7,036 nt of DNA from Ruminococcus sp. Lineage in GTDB: Bacteria; Bacillota; Clostridia; Oscillospirales; Ruminococcaceae. Made by a program: the position numbers and the translations under genes. The stretch lies in the NCBI GenBank assembly GCA_031262625.1, contig JAISHJ010000064.1, positions 1 through 7,036 on the forward strand, in the 5' to 3' direction. Below the pieces are notes generated by a model, which searched no databases, was not told the origin of the DNA, and saw nothing but the letters and a program-made list of their open reading frames with translations. Within the stretch, counting starts at the first letter, position 1, and each line of letters begins with the position of its first letter. This document shows positions 1-6,192 of this stretch, piece after piece.

Positions 1-1896
1 CTCCTTGAGATTAACGGTACATACGGTTTTGCCGAGAATACCGAGGGGAAACGCTTCTTTATTCCGGGGCGGTGTCTTTTCGGAGCAATGCCCGGCGATA
101 CCGTTATACTTTCCGCCCTTCCGGAAAGCAGGGGCAGTTCTGACGAAGCCGAGATTATTGAGGTTGTAACCGAATCTGACAGGGCATTTACAGGGGTAAT
201 TGAGAGTATCGGCGGCTACGCCTATATCCGCCCGGACAGTATGCCCCGTGAACTTATTACAGTTGACTCGACTGCGGCGGAACTTTTCGAGAACGATAAG
301 GTTCAGTTTACCGTTTCATATCGCGGCAGACGTCATTCCGACCACAAAGCCGCCGTTACTATGGTTTTCGGCGATGCAGAGAGAGCTTCCGTGTGCGCAG
401 CCGCAGTTATAGCGACAGCAGGCGTACCTACCGTATTTTCGGATGAATCTGTATCCGATGCTGAGAGGATTAACCTTGCGGGAATTGCCGAAGATGAGTA
501 TGAAAAGCGGCTTGACCTTCGTGAACGGCTGATATTTACTATCGACGGTGCAGATACTAAGGATATTGACGATGCGGTGTCTGTAAAAAAGGTTGAAGGC
601 GGCTGGGAACTCGGAGTACATATCGCGGACGTGAGCCACTATGTTAAGAACGGTTCGCTCCTTGATATATCGGCACTTGAACGCGGTACGAGTATTTACT
701 ACGCAGATAAAGTAATCCCAATGCTTCCGAAAGCACTTTCAAACGGCATCTGCTCCCTCAACCCGAATGAAGACAGGCTTGCGTTTTCCTGCTTAATGCG
801 CCTTGACGAAAAAGGGAAATTAGGACTTTTCAAATTCAGCAAGACTGTAATAAAATCTCGTGTTAAGGGCATTTACTCCGAAATTAATAAAATTCTTTCT
901 TACAGCGAAGAGGAATTTAACACCGACAGCGAACTTTCCGCAAAATATAGCGGACTATATGACACAATACAAAAAATGGATGAACTTTCCGACATATTAA
1001 TCCGCAGACGTCAAAAACGCGGCGCGCCTGAACTTGAGACGGAAGAAGCAAAGATAATCCTCGACCATGACGGAGTTTGCATCGAAGTTAAGAAGCGTAC
1101 CCGCGGAAAATCCGAGCGTATTATCGAAGAATTCATGCTGCTTGCGAATACGGCGGCGGCTAAGCTTGCAAAAGAACATTCCATACCTTTTGTGTATCGC
1201 GTTCACGAAAATCCCCCCGAGCAGAAGGTGAAAGACCTTTCGGAATTTCTCCTCCATATCGGACTGAATCCGCCCCCGGCAGAGCCCGAGCCGAAGGATT
1301 TGGCGAAGATACTCCTTTCTGTTGAGGATGCGCCTATGAAACCGGCGGTCAACATGATGGTACTTAGAACACTTGCTAAGGCGAAATATTCCGATGAACC
1401 TATCGGGCATTTCGGGCTTGCGATTGACGACTACGCGCACTTTACCTCACCGATAAGGCGTTACTCAGACCTTGCAGTACACAGAATCTTAACAGACCTT
1501 TGCTTTAAAAAGAAGACAGCTGAAAAAATCGAGAAAAAATACAAAGAGTTTGCGGAAAAAGCGGCGGTTCAAGCAACTAAAACCGAAATAAGAGCCGTTG
1601 ATATTGAACGCAAAACAGAAGCGATATTTGCAGCAGAGTACCTGAAAACTCACCTCGGCGATATATTTGACGGAATAATTATGACAGTTCTCCGCACAGG
1701 ATTTTTCGTACAGCTTGAAAATACTATTGAAGGTTTTGTACGTCTCGACAGCCTGCCGAAGCCGCCCTACGACTATGACGGTTATATATCGTTTACCCAA
1801 AACGGAAAACGCGCGTATACTGTGGGAGACAGGATTAAGATGCAGGTTGCGGCAGTTGATGTACCGCTTGCTCGGATAGATTTTGTAATAGCCTGA
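1..1896 (+). CDS. rnr: Ribonuclease R (RNB family 3'-5' exoribonuclease), 5' end missing
   Basis: Processive, Mg2+-dependent 3'-5' exoribonuclease that degrades structured RNA and takes part in mRNA decay, rRNA quality control and, with SmpB/tmRNA, non-stop mRNA clearance. The frame is already open at base 1, so the ATG at 88 is internal (it lies in GAMPGD, a conserved cold-shock-domain segment) and the true start lies upstream. By window codon: end of the first cold-shock domain about 1-40 (GTYGFAEN, FFIPGRCLFGAMPGD); second cold-shock domain about 62-135; RNB catalytic domain from about 170, with the metal-binding Asp cluster DGADTKDIDDAV at 182-193 (Asp 182, 185, 188, 190, 191), YRVHE at 399-403 and HFTSPIRRYSDLAVHR from 480; C-terminal S1 domain about 553-631. 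There are 631 sense codons; full-length RNase R is usually 700-800 aa, so about 70-120 residues (helix-turn-helix and start of the first cold-shock domain) are outside the window. The protein ends right after S1, without the Lys-rich tail seen in many homologues. The next gene is ktrB-like, not smpB, a frequent partner in Firmicutes. The family assignment is very secure. Confidence 0.97.
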   Translation, partial: LLEINGTYGFAENTEGKRFFIPGRCLFGAMPGDTVILSALPESRGSSDEAEIIEVVTESDRAFTGVIESIGGYAYIRPDSMPRELITVDSTAAELFENDKVQFTVSYRGRRHSDHKAAVTMVFGDAERASVCAAAVIATAGVPTVFSDESVSDAERINLAGIAEDEYEKRLDLRERLIFTIDGADTKDIDDAVSVKKVEGGWELGVHIADVSHYVKNGSLLDISALERGTSIYYADKVIPMLPKALSNGICSLNPNEDRLAFSCLMRLDEKGKLGLFKFSKTVIKSRVKGIYSEINKILSYSEEEFNTDSELSAKYSGLYDTIQKMDELSDILIRRRQKRGAPELETEEAKIILDHDGVCIEVKKRTRGKSERIIEEFMLLANTAAAKLAKEHSIPFVYRVHENPPEQKVKDLSEFLLHIGLNPPPAEPEPKDLAKILLSVEDAPMKPAVNMMVLRTLAKAKYSDEPIGHFGLAIDDYAHFTSPIRRYSDLAVHRILTDLCFKKKTAEKIEKKYKEFAEKAAVQATKTEIRAVDIERKTEAIFAAEYLKTHLGDIFDGIIMTVLRTGFFVQLENTIEGFVRLDSLPKPPYDYDGYISFTQNGKRAYTVGDRIKMQVAAVDVPLARIDFVIA

Positions 1897-1899
1897 TTA

Positions 1900-1929
1900 G
1901 TAATAATCTTATTTGTAATGATTTATTAC
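1900..1929 (+). other. AU-rich imperfect hairpin before ktrB
   Basis: GTAATAATC (1900-1908) can pair with GATTTATTAC (1920-1929) with one bulged T, closing an 11-nt loop. The 3' arm ends just before the GGTGGAG ribosome binding site of the next gene. There is no run of T after it, so it is not a standard terminator. It could modestly affect translation of the K+ transporter, but an A/T-rich stem of this kind can easily occur by chance. Confidence 0.2.
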
Positions 1930-1930
1930 G

Positions 1931-1937
1931 GGTGGAG
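1931..1937 (+). promoter_or_regulatory. Ribosome binding site supporting a GTG start
   Basis: GGTGGAG lies 4 nt upstream of the GTG at 1942. It supports GTG as the initiator: the N-terminal lysine-rich stretch followed by the first membrane helix fits the KtrB/TrkH pattern, and the next in-frame ATG (residue 20) falls inside that helix. Confidence 0.7.
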
Positions 1938-1941
1938 ATAA

Positions 1942-3312
1942 GTGAAACAACAAAAGAAAAAAGTCAGCAGTTCGATTAAGCCGACATCAATAATTGTCAT
2001 GAGTTTTTTGGTAGTTATTGCCGTCGGCGCGATAACCTTAATGATGCCGTTTTCAAGTGCTGACGGGGAGTTTACCGACCCTGTTACAGCAGTTTTCACA
2101 GCCGTTTCTGCGACCTGCGTTACCGGGCTTACCCTCGTTGACACCGGCTCGTATTATAACGTCTTCGGGCAGATAGCAATACTCCTGATGATACAGATAG
2201 GCGGTTTGGGGCTTGTAACCTTCGCTTCATTCGTAAACTTTGCGCTGCGGCGAAAGCTTGAACTGCACACAATGAAGATTGCTACCGAATCGGTGAACAG
2301 TTCCGGTTTTTCGGACGTTCGCGGAATAGTTTTAAGTATCGTGAAATTCTCCCTTGTAGCAGAAGTTTCGGGTGCTTTGCTCCTTATGATTGCGTTTATT
2401 CCGCGATATGGAGCGGCGGGAATTTATCAGGCGATATTCCTGTCAATTTCGGCGTTTTGTAATGCCGGATTTGACATAACTTCAAGAGTTCTGCCGAATA
2501 GTGAAAGCCTTCTGCCCTATACCCACGACCCATATGTTATGATTGTAATTGCTTTGATGGTTATAATCGGCGGTATGGGATATTATGTTTGGAATGATAT
2601 ACTTAATTATAAGCAGAAGAAAAAATTCTCCTTTATGACTAAGATAGTAGTTGTGACGGAACTTATACTCCTCGTTTTCGGTGCGATTTTTTATATAGCT
2701 ACAGAATGGGAGAACCCGAATTCTATCGGTAATATGAACGTCGGCGACAAGATACTAAACGGCGGATTTTTATCGGTAACTATGCGGACAGCAGGCTTTA
2801 TTAACCTAAATCCGCACGAACTTACAAATACTTCTAAAATGCTTTCGATACTTTATATGTTTATCGGTTGTGCTTCCGGCTCAACAGGCGGCGGTATAAA
2901 GACGAATACCTTCGCAATTATAGTAATGACTATGGTTTGTGTAATTAGAGGCAAGTCTGAAACGGTGGTTTTCGGCAGGAGAATCGAAAAAGATGCGGTC
3001 TATAAAGCAATGACAATTATGGTGCTGTCAGCGGTAATTGTTTCGATAACCTCCCTTGTGTTAATTAACACCAATCCCACTTATCGTTTTTCGGCTCTCG
3101 AATGTGCTTTTGAATCGGCTTCGGCATTCGGCACAGCCGGCGTTCCAAGCGGCTTAACAGCATCATTAACACTTCCGTCAATTGTCGCGCTCTGCTTATC
3201 AATGATAATAGGGCGTGTAGGTCCGGTAACTTTTGCCGCGTCACTTTCGATAAAGAATGCGAAAACGACGAAGAACGAAATTATCCCGGAAGCGCGGATA
3301 TTAGTAGGATAA
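1942..3312 (+). CDS. ktrB: K+ uptake system membrane subunit, KtrB/TrkH family
   Basis: Ion-translocating integral membrane subunit of a Ktr/Trk potassium uptake system; in this family it works with a cytoplasmic nucleotide-binding RCK ring protein (KtrA/TrkA). The 456-aa length fits KtrB better than the roughly 480-aa TrkH type, as does the ending PEARILVG. All four pore-loop filter segments of the fourfold M1-P-M2 repeat are present: CVTGL (59-63), CNAGFD (173-178), RTAGF (282-286) and GTAGV (397-401), each with its filter glycine. The Gly-rich intramembrane gate loop GCASGSTGGGIKT is at 309-321, and GRVGPVTF lies near the C-terminus. The N-terminus is short and basic (KQQKKK), followed by the first helix at about 16-36. 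It starts with GTG behind a good ribosome binding site, 45 nt after rnr, with no clear promoter between, so it is probably cotranscribed with rnr. No ktrA/trkA gene is adjacent; it may be unlinked, as for B. subtilis KtrC and KtrD. KtrB versus TrkH, and K+ versus Na+ dependence, cannot be settled from the sequence alone. Confidence 0.92.
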   Translation: MKQQKKKVSSSIKPTSIIVMSFLVVIAVGAITLMMPFSSADGEFTDPVTAVFTAVSATCVTGLTLVDTGSYYNVFGQIAILLMIQIGGLGLVTFASFVNFALRRKLELHTMKIATESVNSSGFSDVRGIVLSIVKFSLVAEVSGALLLMIAFIPRYGAAGIYQAIFLSISAFCNAGFDITSRVLPNSESLLPYTHDPYVMIVIALMVIIGGMGYYVWNDILNYKQKKKFSFMTKIVVVTELILLVFGAIFYIATEWENPNSIGNMNVGDKILNGGFLSVTMRTAGFINLNPHELTNTSKMLSILYMFIGCASGSTGGGIKTNTFAIIVMTMVCVIRGKSETVVFGRRIEKDAVYKAMTIMVLSAVIVSITSLVLINTNPTYRFSALECAFESASAFGTAGVPSGLTASLTLPSIVALCLSMIIGRVGPVTFAASLSIKNAKTTKNEIIPEARILVG

Positions 3313-3333
3313 CTTCATATTTATTTAATTTGC

Positions 3334-3363
3334 TTGACTTTTTACGAGTATTTATAGTATAAT
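3334..3363 (+). promoter_or_regulatory. Sigma-A-type promoter for the zinc-finger gene-nadD-yqeK operon
   Basis: A -35 box TTGACT (3334-3339) and a perfect -10 box TATAAT (3358-3363) are separated by 18 nt in an A/T-rich region between ktrB and the next gene. The predicted transcription start is near 3370, giving a leader of about 45 nt before the ATG at 3415. It separates the rnr-ktrB unit from the downstream three-gene cluster. No intrinsic terminator was seen between the ktrB stop and this promoter, so read-through from ktrB is possible. Confidence 0.8.
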
Positions 3364-3364
3364 A

Positions 3365-3378
3365 AATTCATGTGAATT
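3365..3378. promoter_or_regulatory. Palindrome on the predicted transcription start (possible operator)
   Basis: AATTCA (3365-3370) and TGAATT (3373-3378) form a perfect 6-bp inverted repeat around a TG centre; extending the arms to 10 bp (3361-3370 and 3373-3382) keeps 8 of 10 pairs. It sits directly after the -10 box, over the predicted +1, where a bound repressor would block transcription. Symmetry and position are seen; the regulatory role is inferred, and no regulator gene is in the window. Chance is possible in such A/T-rich DNA. Confidence 0.35.
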
Positions 3379-3404
3379 ATTTGGATTTTTATTTGACACA
3401 GGTC

Positions 3405-3408
3405 GGAG
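3405..3408 (+). promoter_or_regulatory. Ribosome binding site of the zinc-finger membrane protein gene
   Basis: GGAG with a 6-nt spacer to the ATG at 3415. Together with the N-terminal Cys-x2-Cys at residues 9 and 12, it fixes the start of this gene. Confidence 0.7.
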
Positions 3409-3414
3409 ATTAAT

Positions 3415-4419
3415 ATGGATGAATTTAAGGGCAGTAAGTGTATAGTCTGCGGTAACGTTTTCACGGATAACGATGACATAGTAGTCTGCCCCGACTGCGG
3501 CACACCCTATCACCGAGCTTGCTACAAATCTGTAGGAAGCTGTGTTAACCATGAGCTTCACGAAAGTAAAGGCAGCTGGCAACCGGAAGTTACCGAAGTA
3601 ATCGAGAGCGAGACTTCCGATACCCTCTGTACGCGATGCGGGAAACAAAATCCTGAAAACGCCCTTTTTTGCGAAGCCTGCGGCTATCCTCTTAACTCCA
3701 TCATAAAGGAAGTTAACGGTACGAACGAGGAATCGGAACCGGAAGAAATCAAAGACAATTTTATAATGTACCCGCACCTTATTAACTATACCGACCCCTG
3801 TTGCGGACTCAATCCCGATGAAGAGTTTGACGGAGTGAAGGTGTCGGAGATTGCGGATTATGTTGACAAGAATACCCATTATTACATTCCGATATTTAAG
3901 AATTTCAAGACATTCGGCAAACACGTTTCATGGAATTTGTCGGCGTTACTTGCACCGGAACTCTATTTCGCTAACCGCAAGATGATTTTGGCGGCACTCG
4001 GCGCGCTTATATTACGGCTTATTTTCCTCATACCGAACGTGATTTTAGCGTATTCTCAGGTAAACGCCGGAGAACTTTCGGAATTCGCGAAGACTTTTAA
4101 TACCGACAGCACCGCATTTTCAATGTTCGCCTTCATCTGTATGGTAGCAGATTTTGCGCGAATGTGGTTTTTTTGCACAAACGCTAACGGTATTTACTAT
4201 AAAAAGGTAATCCGCGACATAAAGAACGAAAAATTAATGATGACAGTTCAGGCTGCGGCGTACGGAATGCTTCAACCGGATGGGCTTTCGGAAGTACTCC
4301 GTAAAAAAGGCGGAACGTCTGTATTTTGGCTGACACTCTTTATCTGTCTCCTTATTCTGCCGTTTGCACTTATTTATGTTTACACTGTCTTCAATATGGC
4401 ACTGCCAATTTCGGTGTAG
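3415..4419 (+). CDS. RING-like finger, zinc ribbon and DUF2628-like membrane protein, function unknown
   Basis: 334 aa in three parts. (a) Residues 9-46 form a prokaryotic RING/PHD-like finger: Cys9, Cys12, Cys25, Cys28, His33, Cys36, Cys43 and probably His46, around the signature CPDCGTPYHRACY. (b) Residues 72-89 form a zinc ribbon, C-x2-C-x10-C-x2-C (Cys72, 75, 86, 89), within TRCGKQNPENALFCEACGYPL. (c) After an acidic linker (about 99-140), the C-terminal half resembles DUF2628: YYIPIFKNFKTFGKHVSWNLSA and the PELYFANRKM segment, followed by hydrophobic segments at about 191-213, 234-253 and 303-326. The zinc domains are probably cytosolic and the C-terminal half anchored in the membrane; there is no signal peptide. 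The gene has its own promoter and ribosome binding site and stops 1 nt before nadD, so it heads a nadD-yqeK operon. The RING-like fold alone does not indicate ubiquitin ligase activity; such fingers in bacteria more likely bind protein or nucleic acid. Domain calls come from motif recognition; no molecular function is known to me. Confidence 0.85.
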   Translation: MDEFKGSKCIVCGNVFTDNDDIVVCPDCGTPYHRACYKSVGSCVNHELHESKGSWQPEVTEVIESETSDTLCTRCGKQNPENALFCEACGYPLNSIIKEVNGTNEESEPEEIKDNFIMYPHLINYTDPCCGLNPDEEFDGVKVSEIADYVDKNTHYYIPIFKNFKTFGKHVSWNLSALLAPELYFANRKMILAALGALILRLIFLIPNVILAYSQVNAGELSEFAKTFNTDSTAFSMFAFICMVADFARMWFFCTNANGIYYKKVIRDIKNEKLMMTVQAAAYGMLQPDGLSEVLRKKGGTSVFWLTLFICLLILPFALIYVYTVFNMALPISV

Positions 4420-4420
4420 T

Positions 4421-5005
4421 ATGAAGTTAGGAATTTTCGGCGGTACATTCGACCCGCCCCACAAAGGACACATTAACGCAGTTGTTTCGGCGAAAGAATC
4501 ACTTTCTCTCGACAGGGTTGTTGTCGTCCCGGCTTATATTTCGCCGTTTAAGGTTAAGCGAAAGATTACAGAACCTTCCCACCGCCTTGAAATGACAAAG
4601 CTTGCTTTCGACACGCTATTTACGGATATATCCGCTTATGAGGTATCAAAAGGCGGCGTCAGTTACACAATTGATACGTTAACATACTTTCGAAAAATTT
4701 ATCCCGATTCCGCGTATACTTTAATTCTGGGCACAGACGCGTTTTTGGGATTTGATAAATGGTATAAATATCGTGAAATAATAGAGGTTGCTTCTTTAGC
4801 AGTAGTTTCGCGCAACAGCGACGACAGCGAGAAAATAAGTGAAAGAGCAGACAGTATTAAAAACCTCTGCGAAGTTTTTACGGTAAAAGTTAATCCGATT
4901 TCAGTTTCGTCAACACAGATTCGTGAAAATCCGTCAGAGTATAAAGACTATCTTACGGAAAATGTGTATGAATATATAGAAAAAAACGGGCTTTACAAAA
5001 AATGA
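4421..5005 (+). CDS. nadD: Nicotinate-nucleotide adenylyltransferase
   Basis: Transfers AMP from ATP to nicotinate mononucleotide, giving deamido-NAD+, the step before NAD synthetase in cytosolic NAD biosynthesis. The 194-aa length is typical. The nucleotidyltransferase signature GGTFDPPHKGH is at residues 7-17 (His14 and His17 of the ATP-binding motif) and the second signature ISVSSTQIR at 160-168, with LGTDAFLGFDKW between them and the usual ending VYEYIEKNGLY. The frame is open upstream to an ATG at 4364, but that start would put 19 unrelated residues before the conserved MKLGIFGGTFDP start and overlap the preceding gene, so the ATG at 4421 is chosen. It starts 1 nt after the preceding stop codon with only a weak GGTG upstream, which suggests translational coupling. 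yqeK follows with an ATGA overlap. Confidence 0.97.
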   Translation: MKLGIFGGTFDPPHKGHINAVVSAKESLSLDRVVVVPAYISPFKVKRKITEPSHRLEMTKLAFDTLFTDISAYEVSKGGVSYTIDTLTYFRKIYPDSAYTLILGTDAFLGFDKWYKYREIIEVASLAVVSRNSDDSEKISERADSIKNLCEVFTVKVNPISVSSTQIRENPSEYKDYLTENVYEYIEKNGLYKK

Positions 5006-5583
5006 AATATGATGTTAAAATGTACAGAGCGATTCTTGAAGAGCGGCTAAACTCAAAACGCTTCAACCACAGTCTTAATGTGGCGGACACTGCAATGGCG
5101 CTTGCAGAACGGTTCGGATATGAAGACACGGAAAAAGCGTATGTAACGGGGCTTCTTCACGACATCTGCAAAAACGACAGCGAGCAGAGCCAGCTTGAGA
5201 TGGTTAGAAAGTCCGGACGTGCTGTAAACAGTATCGACCTTATGACACCTCCGCTTTATCACGCCATAGCAGGAGCGTGGTATATTGAAAATAAACTCGG
5301 CATCAGAGACGATGAAATTCTTGACGCTATACGCTATCACACAGAGGGGCGCGCTAACATGACGCTTCTTGACAAGATTATTTTTGCGGCGGATATTATC
5401 TCCGCAGACCGCGATTTTGACGACGTTTCGCACTACAGAGAACTTGCTAAACACGACCTTGACCAAACGGTTTTGGAATATCTAAGCTTCTCAATTTCGG
5501 ATGTTCTCGGAAAGAAGATATGCCTGTCCACACATTCGGTAAACGCTTATAACTCTCAAATTATGCACAGTAAAAAAGGATAA
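5002..5583 (+). CDS. yqeK: YqeK-type HD-domain hydrolase (symmetrical Ap4A hydrolase)
   Basis: Member of the YqeK family of HD-domain metalloenzymes; characterised members split diadenosine tetraphosphate symmetrically into two ADP, limiting this stress-linked nucleotide. Metal-binding residues are in the expected order: His23 (RFNHSLNVADTA), His53-Asp54 (GLLHDICK), His87 (LYHAIAGAW), His113 (AIRYHTEG) and Asp131 (DKIIFAADIISADR). The 193-aa length is normal. A small variation is AADIISADR where many homologues have ADYIEPxR. The start codon overlaps the nadD stop as ATGA, so translation is very likely coupled; nadD-yqeK is a conserved pair in Firmicutes. In many Clostridia an LCP-family gene follows, but here the stop is followed at once by a hairpin and a gene-free stretch. 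The family assignment is secure; the activity is transferred from characterised homologues. Confidence 0.94.
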   Translation: MKYDVKMYRAILEERLNSKRFNHSLNVADTAMALAERFGYEDTEKAYVTGLLHDICKNDSEQSQLEMVRKSGRAVNSIDLMTPPLYHAIAGAWYIENKLGIRDDEILDAIRYHTEGRANMTLLDKIIFAADIISADRDFDDVSHYRELAKHDLDQTVLEYLSFSISDVLGKKICLSTHSVNAYNSQIMHSKKG

Positions 5584-5609
5584 ATACACGTTAAGCGTGT
5601 ATATCTTTT
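5584..5609 (+). terminator. Hairpin and short T-tract after yqeK (probable weak terminator)
   Basis: ATACACG (5584-5590) pairs perfectly with CGTGTAT (5596-5602) around a 5-nt loop and is followed by ATCTTTT. It begins at the base after the yqeK stop. The stem has only three G-C pairs and the T-tract is short, so termination may be partial. On the reverse strand the same hairpin is followed by a run of T (complement of AAAAAAGG at 5573-5580), but no minus-strand gene is present to need it. Confidence 0.5.
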
Positions 5610-5666
5610 GCAATTTGATGAAAGTGTACGCCAATATCGTGTATGAATTACGCCCATGTAAAATTA

Positions 5667-5754
5667 ACTATTATACGCGCAAATGGTGTACAATTTCGCA
5701 CGCGGTAACGGGATATAATTAGAGTTTAGCAGTAAGCAGTATACGCTATAATGG
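5667..5754 (+). repeat. Degenerate direct repeat of about 20 bp
   Basis: The 20-mers at 5667-5686 and 5735-5754 match at 14 of 20 positions, including an unbroken TATACGC preceded by the same base and a shared AATGG end, at a 68-bp offset. The second copy overlaps the candidate -10 box at 5747. It could be an old duplication, a paired binding site, or chance in A/T-rich DNA. Confidence 0.25.
5725..5752 (+). promoter_or_regulatory. Candidate promoter for rsfS-leuS
   Basis: A perfect TATAAT (5747-5752) has only a poor -35 candidate, TTTAGC (5725-5730), 16 nt upstream. A second TATAAT at 5714-5719 has no credible -35 box. The hairpin after yqeK and the 227-nt gap make a separate promoter likely, but its exact place is uncertain. 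Confidence 0.35.
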
Positions 5755-5810
5755 GATATAGCAAAGTATAAATCTTAAAAATCTACACACTGAAAAGGGA
5801 TAAAAATATT

Positions 5811-6161
5811 ATGAGTGATGGATTAATTACGGCGATTAAAGCTTTAGACAGCAAAAAGGGAATTGACATAAGAGTAATAGAAATCGGGAAATTATCAAGC
5901 CTTGCGGACTATTTCGTGATTGTTTCGGGTAACTCCGAAACCCAAACCCGCGCTCTTGCGGATGAAGTAGAATTTAAGCTTAAGGAAGCCGGTATAACCC
6001 CTAAGAATATACAGTCTGATACCGGACACACGTGGATAATTATGGACTATTACGATTTTATTATCCATGTTTTCTATAAAGAAACGCGCGAGTTTTACTC
6101 CCTAGAACGACTATGGAGAGATGGTCTGGATGTAGATATAAGTGATATTGTTACACCGTAA
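5811..6161 (+). CDS. rsfS: Ribosomal silencing factor RsfS
   Basis: Binds ribosomal protein uL14 on the 50S subunit and blocks joining with 30S, lowering translation when nutrients are short. The 116-aa length is normal. The family pattern is clear: KKGIDIRVIEIGKLSSLADYFVIVSGNSETQTRALADEVE (about 15-54), TWIIMDYYDFIIHVF (74-88) and REFYSLERLWRDG (93-105), with Trp75, Asp79, His86, Tyr96, Glu99 and Trp102 in place. It starts at ATG 5811 behind AAAGGGA with a rather long 10-nt spacer. leuS follows after 31 nt, so the two are probably cotranscribed. It belongs to the nadD-yqeK-rsfS-leuS neighbourhood, although here 227 nt and a hairpin separate it from yqeK. Confidence 0.96.
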   Translation: MSDGLITAIKALDSKKGIDIRVIEIGKLSSLADYFVIVSGNSETQTRALADEVEFKLKEAGITPKNIQSDTGHTWIIMDYYDFIIHVFYKETREFYSLERLWRDGLDVDISDIVTP

Positions 6162-6192
6162 AACTCCCCAAAAGAAAAAAAGGATGAACGTT

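Larger units (their letters stand above)
5610..5810. other. Gene-free interval between yqeK and rsfS
   Basis: About 200 nt without a supportable gene. It contains three further copies of GTGTA after the one in the terminator arm (5624, 5639, 5686), two TATACGC copies (5672, 5740), two GGGATATA copies (5710, 5753) and two TATAAT boxes (5714, 5747). A 34-codon open frame at 5618-5722 has no ribosome binding site. In many Clostridia an LCP (LytR-CpsA-Psr) gene sits at this place; I see no trace of its motifs here. Read as an intergenic control region or a site of gene loss. Confidence 0.5.

Noticed and set aside
88..90. ATG at 88 as the start of rnr
   Set aside because: The frame is open from base 1 and the codons before 88 encode conserved cold-shock-domain residues, so this Met is internal.
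3370..3375. ATG-TGA minimal start-stop in the leader of the zinc-finger gene
   Set aside because: It lies at the predicted transcription start with no room for a ribosome binding site and is part of the palindrome.
3393..3398. Perfect TTGACA before the zinc-finger gene
   Set aside because: A matching -10 box would fall inside the coding region and none is there; the upstream TTGACT/TATAAT pair is the better promoter.
3352..3924. Long minus-strand open frame opposite the zinc-finger gene
   Set aside because: The plus strand carries a recognisable protein with clear Cys/His motifs; the minus frame is its shadow with no family resemblance, and its 3' end runs through the promoter.
4364..4420. 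Upstream ATG extending nadD by 19 residues
   Set aside because: The extension overlaps the preceding gene in another frame and is not like the NadD family, which starts right at MKLGIFGGTFDP.
5618..5722. 34-codon open frame in the yqeK-rsfS interval (MKVYANIVYELRP...), open upstream to the yqeK stop
   Set aside because: There is no ribosome binding site, it overlaps the hairpin region and candidate promoter elements, and its Tyr/Cys/Ile-rich composition looks like translated A/T-rich non-coding DNA.
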